This document shows positions 58,219-64,000 of a stretch of 64,000 nucleotides of DNA, in pieces. A program made the position numbers and the translations under genes. The stretch is from NCBI GenBank assembly GCA_036873755.1, contig JAVTVY010025098.1, positions 43,915 through 107,914 of the forward strand. Direction: 5' to 3'. This DNA is from Hanleya hanleyi (lineage: Eukaryota > Mollusca > Polyplacophora > Lepidopleurida > Hanleyidae). Numbering within the stretch: position 1 is the stretch's first letter; every line of letters starts with the position of its first letter. The notes beneath the pieces are model-generated. The model did not search any database. It worked only from the letters and a program-made list of their open reading frames with translations, and was not told the DNA's origin.

Positions 58219-59316
58219 CAGGTTGATCAGGTTGGGGAAAATACCTTGATCGAGGTATAGACCTATAACTCGAATGGGCTATAGGGCTGTCAACTTCAGT
58301 TTTTATATATTTATGGATAATGTGGACATCCACACATACCACGGACTGCATGAATCTTTCAACAACATCTATGGCTTCATTGTTCATGTTATTCACATCA
58401 ATTTATTGCATCGTTTTATGCGACTAATCATTTAAATTAGCCACTTCAATATTTCAAAAGTGAAAGATGGCTTCAAATGACATATTTGGTGAAATTTATT
58501 CTGTAAATGAGTGAGTGAGTGAGTGAATAGGGTTTAACGTCGCTTTCAACATTTTTTCAGCTATATGACGACGGGGAAGGGAAGGGAGGGGAGGGGGAGG
58601 GGCAGGGGCAGGGGCAGGGGCAGGGGTACCTACTTGTAACAGAGCAGATCTAATGCTGCCATTTTATAGTGCTGTCCCACTGAAATATCATGCCGTATTC
58701 TGTCAATGAAAATGGCATGTGATGGCATACTTCGATGTCCGGAAGGTCATGCGCAAATTGCAGGATTTGAGAGCCAATGCCTAGTTAATAAATCAAGATT
58801 AATTGACAGGCCCATAATCTAATCTGCTAGCATGTGCACATAAAAAACAGACCTCTGCTCTGGGTATTCCGACCATGCCATGTATGTGCATGCTAGGAAA
58901 TTGTGCATTTAATCTAATTTACTCATCAGTCAATGCATCTACATTCATGCAACTTTGGGATGGAATTATCTCAAAGCGTGCTATTTAGTTACATAATCAA
59001 TTTGCCTGAATATGTCATTTGAAGCCATGTTTCATTTTTTAAATATTAAAGTGGTTAATTCGAATGATTAGTCGCATGAACGGAGAAATAAGTTGCTTTG
59101 AAAATCATGGAACAACGAAGCCAAATATGTTGTCGTAAGATCCATGCAGTCCAGGGTATGTGTGGATGTCCACATTTTCCATAAATATAAAAAAAAACTG
59201 AAGTTGACATAGCCCTATACCCCATTTGAGATACAGGCCTATACCTCGATCAAGGTATAATAGCCTGATCAAGGGATAATACCCCGATCAAGGGATTTTC
59301 CCTAACCTGTTGATTA
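58219..59316. mobile_element. 1.1 kb foldback element
   Basis: Left arm 58219-58500 returns inverted at about 58985-59316: CCTTGATCGAGGTATAG termini, GTGGACATCCACACATACC, TATGGCTTC(A)TTGTTC and AAAGATGGCTTCAAATGACA segments. The outer right arm has three serial CTTGATC-x-GGxAT units where the left has one or two. The centre holds a SINE and GGGGCA repeats. No ORF. Confidence 0.8.
58505..58705 (+). repeat. SINE (GAGTGAGTGAGTGAATAG head)
   Basis: Starts with GTGAGTGAGTGAGTGAATAG, then GGTTTAACGTCGCTTTCAAC, CAGCTATATGACGACGG, a (GGGGCA)n expansion (58570-58626), and the body CTGCCATTTTATAGTGCTGT with ATATCATGCCG. This head and body order matches SINE-like repeats I know from molluscs. It is inserted in the loop of the foldback element. 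Confidence 0.7.
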
Positions 59317-59344
59317 TGTATACTTACATTTAGTCAACACTTCT

Positions 59345-59379
59345 GAGTGAGTGAATAGAATTTAACGTCGCTTTCAACA
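59345..59379 (+). repeat. 35 bp SINE-head copy with 13 bp target duplication
   Basis: GAGTGAGTGAATAG plus the TTTAACGTCGCTTTCAAC core only, flanked by AGTCAACACTTCT on both sides (59332-59344 and 59380-59392). The perfect duplication shows it was inserted as such a short copy. Confidence 0.85.
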
Positions 59380-59405
59380 AGTCAACACTTCTGTGATACC
59401 CATAC

Positions 59406-59530
59406 CCTCTTCACTGACAACTGTTTCACCAACAAGTATTCCGGGTTTATTACCACTACTGGGTTAATAGGTTGTTGCTCATTTGTCTGTACTGGCACAT
59501 GAATTGGATATTCTGCCTTTATTGAAGAAG
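59406..59530 (-). CDS. Candidate middle exon of the minus-strand gene
   Basis: Seen on the minus strand: acceptor TATTTCCAG before 59530, 41 open codons (IKAEYPIHVPVQTNEQQPIN, VVVINPEYLLVKQLSVK), then GTATGG after 59406. No known domain. It lies between the THAP exon and the BEN-like exon in the same orientation, so it may be their linker. Its start phase does not join simply to the THAP exon at the donors I tried, which lowers confidence. Confidence 0.35.
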
Positions 59531-59929
59531 CTGGAAATAATGATAATAAATAAGGTATTAAGCCACTATCACATTAGATAGCTTAGTTTATATTCAATAT
59601 TTGTACCCCCTTTAATAAAAAATGTCTTCCAGGCTCCCCTGATTATTTTTTAAAATTTAAATAAAATAAAAATACTAAAGTTATAATATATAAATATATT
59701 TAACTTGAAGTTGATAGAAGTCTGTTATTTAAAAAAAATATAATGTGTACAAGTCGACTCACTCAAGCCCCTCCCCACCCCAAATCCTCAGATTGATGAC
59801 AGGTGACAAGCAGGAAACTTGCCTCAAACCGCCCACAGTGTTTTTGATTGTTCAACAACGTGCAGCTATGCCCAGTTGCGATAGAGCTAAATATAACAAC
59901 AATGATTGTCTACGGCACGGGGAAAGAAA

Positions 59930-60217
59930 CTAACCGTCTCTTGGCGTCCACCTTCCATGGGAATAATGTTGACACCGGGTTATGCGAAGTTGGACCAACA
60001 CCTCCTTCAAAATGTAAGGAGCAAATCCGGGTAAACTTGTTTGGTCCCCATGTCCCTTCGCGTCGAACTGTTGAACCCAGTTTCGACGCAACGCATTTTT
60101 CTCTCGGGTGGGAAATGGGTGAAAAGTTACATCCTTCAACCATGGATATTTCCTCTCTTTGTTCCGTTTTTTAACAGCGGCATTGCAGCGCGGAACACGG
60201 CAGTTAAAGTTTGGCAT
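59930..60217 (-). pseudogene. THAP zinc-finger exon with one-base frameshift
   Basis: Seen: the ATG at 60217 opens MPNFNCRVPRCNAAVKK, then VTFHPFPTREK and RRNWVQQF, the C-x4-C, F-x-FP and W landmarks of a THAP domain. The C-x2-H half (FTRICSLHFEGG) and the closing PVSTLF motif (equivalent to AVPTxF) are in the neighbouring frame. The frames must switch near 60066-60072 through loss of one base. Possible donor GTTAGT at about 59931. Known: THAP domains are C2CH DNA-binding fingers found in host regulators and in P-element/Kolobok transposases. Either a pseudogene or a base-call error; everything else about the domain is intact. Confidence 0.8.
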
Positions 60218-60269
60218 TATATCGCCCGCTGTCAGATTCTGGGCCCTTCCGCTCTCAGTGGAGTGCAAA

Positions 60270-61069
60270 CAAATTTACCCACAGGTACAAAAGAGCTACA
60301 GGACAGGGGGCACAACTCTTGGGTTATATGATGCTTTATACATTTTGTGCATTGTTGGAGCGCATTAAGATAGACTTGTTACTGCGTCTCCCACTTTTAC
60401 ATAGTTTGAAATACACAGCATTAATTACAATCTTACATACATATTGAATACAACATGTGACGGCCGGAGAGAACAATATCGAAACATAATTCAGCTAATT
60501 GGTAAGGGGGGGGGGGGGGGAGGTCGGGATGACCATATGCGCGTCTACGACTAGAGATATGTATGTGGTTATTATGCTAATATCGGTCGCTTAGGATTTG
60601 CTAGGGGTAGTTGCTTTTTCTTTGTTGTTAGCTTTGTGTATAATTATATTCTTATTCAAATCGTGTTGTCATTTTGGTAAACTCACCTAAACATATCTGA
60701 GCTTCGAATGTTTAATTTTGTACTTTTTATATCGTTTCCAAATATCAATGCCTGGGTTGATGGCATCAGCTCGGTACCATAGATTCGATTAATAATTTCC
60801 AGAAGGACAACTCTTTGATTTCTAAACACAACTCTATGCCTATTACATAGACTTTCCAAGTCAATCTTTATCTTTCTGGTGAGGGGTAAATAAATTTCCA
60901 TTAGTAATGCAAGTGAATGAAAAAATAATCTTTGTATACCTATTACGTCTGTCGGGTAAAATGACAAATTATATCAATTTACAGTATAATGAAACTGATA
61001 TATTACAGAAATTTTGTAGAGGTAAATATATTTTAGGAAACCAATATTTATTTGGATATAGCTGTTTAT
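60270..61069. other. 5' flank of THAP exon; no firm feature
   Basis: AT-rich with a 13-14 bp G run near 60507. A 94-codon minus frame at 60967-60683 has no recognised domain. Confidence 0.45.
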
Positions 61070-61305
61070 AAAGGTGATGATCTTGTCTGACCACTCATCT
61101 GTCATCACCCTAAAAAGGTGATGAGATTTCATCAACTTTTTAGGGTGATGACCAAGGATGGCCACTCGTCGTTCATCATGACTGGATCTCATCACTCTTT
61201 TATGGTGATGGCCTGGTTTCATCACCTTTTTAGGGTGATGGATTTTGTCGTCACCTTTTCTCATCACCCTCATCACACCATCACCCCAAGAAAGTGATGG
61301 CCCAT
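61070..61305. repeat. GGTGATG/CATCACC palindromic repeat cluster
   Basis: About a dozen GGTGATG or CATCACC(C/T) heptamers on both strands, often as TTTTTAGGGTGATG facing CACCCTAAAAAGGTGATG, so several local hairpins form. Diffuse unit of about 45 bp. Confidence 0.75.
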
Positions 61306-61411
61306 CACCTGTTTTCTGACTCTGTGGAGTGGCGTATCCGTCTTTTCGACGCCACTGAACTGAAACTGGCCCAAAATCTCTACTGTTTTAAGAAAACAGA
61401 GTTCACAGTCT

Positions 61412-61906
61412 GCCTGCATGATCCCCACATCTATCTCACACTATATGTGCAAATAAAATATCGCCCCACCTTAACCCCACTATCGTCTTAGGCTATGCAT
61501 AAAAAAATGCTTGCCCAACAAAATCCCCACGTTTAACTTAAGCTATGAAAACGGCGACAATTTTGCCCTACATCATCCCCACGCCGGACTTAAACTTTCA
61601 GCACAGCCCGGCATATTCCCTACATTGGACTTTGTCCACGAGCGCTGGAAAAAATCCACCCCACCTAATCCCTACAAATAACTCAGTCGATTAACTCCGA
61701 AGTTCATTTTCCCTACACCAACCCCACATTACACTTTGAATATTTAGCAGAAAAAGTTATGCCCTACATCATCCCCACGCGGACTTTGAAGTCTCAGAAC
61801 CGTCGCCCATCATTATCCCCACATCCGCCCTACATAATCCCCATGTTTATGCTAAATTTGCATAACCGTGGACAGCTGCCCCACACAAACCCTACGTTAT
61901 CCCCAC
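61412..61906 (+). repeat. Phased two-box motif array, 12 copies
   Basis: 18 bp motif GCCCTACATCATCCCCAC (identical at 61565 and 61761) with variants starting at 61412, 61463, 61513, 61565, 61617, 61658, 61710, 61761, 61805, 61827, 61878 and 61889. Steps are 51, 50, 52, 52, 41, 52, 51, 44, 22, 51, 11. The half-boxes CCCYAC and CCCCAC are themselves 11 bp apart. Intervening ~33 bp are not obviously repeated. No ORF. Inferred: array of binding sites on one DNA face. Confidence 0.85.
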
Positions 61907-61957
61907 GAGGAAAGTTCAGTAGTATACAATGTGTAAATCGTCCAAATAGCGCCTCAC

Positions 61958-61987
61958 TGCGCATGCGCAGAACTTGGTGTGACGTCA
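61958..61987. promoter_or_regulatory. NRF1-type and CRE sites
   Basis: TGCGCATGCGCA at 61958-61969 is an exact NRF1-type palindrome and TGACGTCA at 61980-61987 an exact CRE. They precede the hairpin array and TATA boxes on the plus strand. Confidence 0.6.
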
Positions 61988-62020
61988 GAAGTGTGTCTGT
62001 GCGCATGTGTGAGTTGAGAT

Positions 62021-62409
62021 GTGAGTGGGTGGGTTCAAAATGGCGGCCGGTTATTTGCTCTGCGCCGTTGAAAGTCCGCCATTTTGAACCCACCCACTCA
62101 CTCGGTTGCACTGATTTGACCTGGGATGTGAGTGGGTGGGTTTAAAATGGCGGCTTAGGGTGTTGTGTGTGTAAAATAAGGGTCCGCCATTTTGAACCCA
62201 CCCACTCACCGGGGTCATTGAGTGCGATGTGAGTGGGTGGGTTCAAAATGGCGGCCGCTTATTTTCTCTGCGACGTTGAAAGTCCGCCATTTTGAACCCA
62301 CCCACTCACCTCGTGCACTGATTTGACCTGGGATGTGAGTGGGGTGGGTTTAAAATGGTGGCTGAGGGTGTTGTGTGTGTAAAATAAGGGTCCGCTCACT
62401 CACCGGGAA
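62021..62409. repeat. Array of 26 bp-stem hairpins with YY1-type cores
   Basis: Two copies (period about 207 bp) of a unit with two hairpins: 62021-62101, 62128-62209, 62229-62309 and 62335-62404 (right arm deleted). Stems begin GTGAGTGGGTGGGTT and end AAAATGGCGG, and are perfect or nearly so over 26 bp; loops alternate between two sequences. AAAATGGCGGC resembles a YY1 site in each arm. Confidence 0.92.
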
Positions 62410-62413
62410 AACG

Positions 62414-62460
62414 TATAAAAGCAGTCGATTTTTAGGAGTGGATAGAAAAACGTATAAAAG
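62414..62460 (+). promoter_or_regulatory. Duplicated TATA box
   Basis: AACGTATAAAAG occurs twice (TATAAAAG at 62414-62421 and 62453-62460), within a 39 bp direct repeat that also includes AGTC(G/C)ATTTTTAGG. Likely start region of a plus-strand transcript ending at the poly(A) signal at 63040. Confidence 0.55.
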
Positions 62461-62509
62461 GAGTCCATTTTTAGGGAAAGGGGTGTATTCAATCTGACTT
62501 ACCTGACCT

Positions 62510-62575
62510 GACCTGTCTCCCTGCCTGCCTGCCTGCCTGCATCCCTGCCTTGCTTGCCTGCCTGCATTCTGCCTG
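62510..62575. repeat. CTGC microsatellite
   Basis: Imperfect (CCTG)n/(CTGC)n run. Confidence 0.8.
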
Positions 62576-62577
62576 TA

Positions 62578-62724
62578 TGGAATGCATGTACTGACTTGGT
62601 TCTGGGTTTTTCCATCACGGTTGTGCGCAGGTGTATGACGTCACTTCCGGTCTGCGTGAATCGGGCGTGACCTGGGACTATGGGATGCATGTACTGACTT
62701 GGTTCTGGGTATTTGTCATCACGG
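62578..62724 (+). repeat. Pair of 43 bp direct repeats around CRE/ETS sites
   Basis: GGATGCATGTACTGACTTGG-type 43-44 bp blocks at 62578-62620 and 62681-62724, 103 bp apart. Between them TGACGTCA (62636-62643) overlaps ACTTCCGG, an ETS-type site (62643-62650). Confidence 0.75.
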
Positions 62725-62906
62725 GGAGGTCACGTGATCAGTTCAAGGTCATATCCATTTTTTATCGATATGTCAACCCCACACCCAGTCCATTAGATGC
62801 TCCTTCACCTAAGCTTCACTTTGATACCTCACTCGACCTGTGGTGTGAGTGAGTGCAAGAATGTATTCATCCGCGGTGATGCAGTCATGTTCCTTGCCCA
62901 ATGCCT

Positions 62907-62966
62907 ACGGACTTTACCGAAGATACACGGACTTTAACGAAAAGACACGGACGTACACGAAAAGAC
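62907..62966 (+). repeat. 20 bp tandem repeat, 3 copies
   Basis: ACGGACTTTACCGAAGATAC repeated three times with changes; a partial fourth follows. Non-coding as far as I can see. Confidence 0.7.
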
Positions 62967-63039
62967 GCGAAGGTGAACGCCATTGTGGGAAACCTCCCAC
63001 AGATAGGTCAGTACATGCGTTTCTATGTTGTTCACGCAT

Positions 63040-63078
63040 AATAAAAGGATTGATCTGTAATCTGTGTTGTTGTTGTTG
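63040..63078 (+). terminator. Poly(A) signal with GT-rich downstream element
   Basis: AATAAA at 63040-63045 followed by TGTGTTGTTGTTGTTG at about 63063-63078. Suggests a short plus-strand transcript (about 0.57 kb from the second TATA box) with no convincing ORF. Confidence 0.5.
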
Positions 63079-63149
63079 CTCCCTTTTTTTGGACTAACCC
63101 ATCAGAATAGTACGTATCACGGACTATACCCGTAGAGCTACATCTGGTC

Positions 63150-63187
63150 TATAAAACATGTCCCTCTGGATCCCACACCTACATTTC
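63150..63187 (+). promoter_or_regulatory. TATA + initiator for the tail-anchored ORF
   Basis: TATAAAA at 63150-63156 and CTACATT (matches YYANWYY) with its A at 63181, 31 bases on. This spacing is right for RNA polymerase II and places the ATG at 63158 upstream of the start of transcription. Confidence 0.6.
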
Positions 63188-63196
63188 TACAGAGCC

Positions 63197-63523
63197 ATGG
63201 CGGAGATCAAGCCCCATGCGACTCGCATTTTACAGTATGCCACCGTGGTGAATTCATTCACAGGTTACCGAGCAGTGGTCCGGTCCATGTTTGCAGATGG
63301 CGACGACAACGAGGGACGACGCCAGATCCTGAACGAGTTCACAGAAGCGGTCCTCCACAGAGTGCACTCGATGGACAGGCGTGCCATCACTCACCACTAC
63401 TGGACTATGACAGCCATCCTTGATGCTCGCGCTATGGACCAGGGGCGCTCACGCCGGAACCAGCGCCGGCTGGTTGGCCTCATACTAGTCTGTGCTCTAT
63501 TCACCCTGGCGCTGTGGTATTGA
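63197..63523 (+). CDS. Small tail-anchored protein, unknown family
   Basis: Seen: the ATG at 63197 sits in GAGCCATGG, a strong Kozak context, 16 bases after the predicted transcription start; an in-frame ATG at 63158 is probably untranscribed. The protein is 108 residues: a charged, helical-looking domain (MAEIKPHATRILQYATVVN, DDNEGRRQILNEFTEAVLHR), a basic GRSRRNQRR just before a C-terminal hydrophobic segment LVGLILVCALFTLALWY. No intron. Inferred: a type-IV tail-anchored membrane protein, cytosolic domain first. I do not recognise the family; size and topology recall small viral or Bcl-2-like membrane proteins but no motif supports either. It is followed after only 3 bases by the next TATA box. 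Confidence 0.65.
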   Translation: MAEIKPHATRILQYATVVNSFTGYRAVVRSMFADGDDNEGRRQILNEFTEAVLHRVHSMDRRAITHHYWTMTAILDARAMDQGRSRRNQRRLVGLILVCALFTLALWY

Positions 63524-63526
63524 CAC

Positions 63527-63566
63527 TATAAATACGAGGGATGAGACAGAGTGTGTGTCATTCTCC
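63527..63566 (+). promoter_or_regulatory. TATA + initiator for the last ORF
   Basis: TATAAATA at 63527-63534 and TCATTCT (initiator match) with A at 63560, 33 bases on. The TATA box begins three bases after the preceding stop codon, so gene packing is extremely tight. Confidence 0.65.
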
Positions 63567-63586
63567 CTTCGACATTTAGAGGAAGC

Positions 63587-64000
63587 ATGTCATCACTCCA
63601 AGCCATCCTGACGCTTACACCCAATGTGAAGTTATACGTGTATGATGCTAAAGTGACCCTGGTCGAAGATTGTGGAAATATTTGCTTTGAGCACGCTGAG
63701 GCTCTATCGGATAGGGTGACACTAGAGCGTGATGGCTGGACTAAGTTTCAACGGGTGTTGAGCGGAGAGTTAGACGGACACCTGATCCACCTGGACAAGG
63801 CCAACTACGTATACCATACTGCGCTCTACCCACGGGTGGGACGCTACCAAGAGCCGGCTCGAAGTTTCCTCTTAACTCCCTCTCTGTGGTCAGCCTTGGA
63901 GAAAATAGGCCCTCTGGTGGACCAGTTATTTATACCCGACGATCGATCACCCCACCAATTGGCATGGGCTCGTGCTATCGAACACGCACTAGATGAACCT
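63587..64000 (+). CDS. Unknown protein, runs off window end
   Basis: Seen: ATG at 63587, 27 bases after the predicted transcription start, 138 codons with no stop before the window end. It starts MSSLQAILTLTPNVKLYVYD and contains two similar strand-helix patterns: SDRVTLERDGWTKFQRVL (about residues 44-61) and RSFLLTPSLWSALEKIGPL (about 92-110), each an L-T/E-x-x-W-x-x-L/F pattern after a beta-like stretch. Known: PC4/p15-type ssDNA-binding domains end with a similar L-T-x-x-x-W-x-x-L helix. Inferred and weak: a protein with PC4-like halves. No intron signs and higher GC than upstream DNA. Confidence 0.65.
   Translation, partial: MSSLQAILTLTPNVKLYVYDAKVTLVEDCGNICFEHAEALSDRVTLERDGWTKFQRVLSGELDGHLIHLDKANYVYHTALYPRVGRYQEPARSFLLTPSLWSALEKIGPLVDQLFIPDDRSPHQLAWARAIEHALDEP

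Noticed and set aside
58214..58396. 60-codon minus-strand ORF
   Set aside because: Inside the arm of the foldback element.
60041..60331. Plus-strand ORFs over the THAP exon
   Set aside because: Antisense to clear THAP landmarks on the minus strand.
61412..61906. CRISPR array (18 bp repeats with ~33 bp spacers)
   Set aside because: Eukaryotic context, degenerate repeats, non-constant spacing (11-52 bp), no cas genes.
63197..64000. Assignment to a specific virus family
   Set aside because: No hallmark protein (polymerase, capsid, integrase) is visible; only compact organisation supports it.

Overview
The window looks like nuclear DNA of a lophotrochozoan, most likely a marine mollusc (bivalve or gastropod). 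It is AT-rich and intron/repeat-dominated, with almost no long open frames. It carries dispersed repeats I associate with mollusc genomes: a GAGTGAGTGAGTGAATAG-headed SINE with a TTTAACGTCGCTTTCAAC core at 58.5 and 59.3 kb, and an ACTCAAGAAAACGTCGAATC repeat ending in a CCATACCATAATACGTCCC motif at 56.4-56.9 kb. The species assignment is inference; no ordinary host gene is complete here.

Layout. 0-19.9 kb: intergenic DNA with non-autonomous transposons: a 1.8 kb foldback element with TAA target duplications, a 433 bp foldback, a 514 bp TTAA-flanked piggyBac-type MITE, and the first copy of a second TTAA family carrying paired CRE octamers. The only coding-like signal is a 7-residue-repeat ORF with a C2H2-linker-like tail at 10.0 kb. 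19.9-33.1 kb: one Ty3/Gypsy LTR retrotransposon with LTRs, PPT and a likely TATA target duplication. Its gag has an RRM-like N-terminus followed by a PNMA-type capsid. It contains a perfect 3,092 bp internal tandem duplication (gag C-terminus, protease, RT, RNase H twice). It was also hit twice, in opposite orientations, by 5'-truncated copies of the same other retroelement. Several frameshifts make it dead, and both duplicate copies share the same frameshifts. 32.5-44.0 kb: a 5.73 kb direct tandem duplication starting inside the 3' LTR. 44.0-54.3 kb: mostly unique non-coding DNA plus a second, older 1.9 kb direct duplication (47.0 and 52.4 kb).

54.3-61.9 kb: a minus-strand gene remnant or host gene with a THAP zinc-finger exon (frameshifted, 60.2-59.9 kb), a possible middle exon (59.5 kb) and a last exon (55.1-54.8 kb) that resembles the C-terminal end of a BEN domain. 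It is flanked on both sides by arrays of an 18 bp two-box motif (CCCTAC-N5-CCCCAC). The right-hand array repeats mostly every 50-52 bp, with the exceptions close to whole helical turns. Between the exons lie an NRF1-site satellite, mollusc repeats and a 1.1 kb foldback element.

61.95-64.0 kb: composition and style change. NRF1 and CRE sites lead into a double array of perfect 26 bp hairpins with YY1-type cores, then a duplicated TATA box. Beyond these are two compact intronless plus-strand ORFs (a tail-anchored 109-codon protein, and a protein running off the window end). Each ORF has its own TATA box with a correctly spaced initiator. This compact organisation differs from everything upstream and is the best candidate for an undescribed element, virus-derived or a compact gene cluster.
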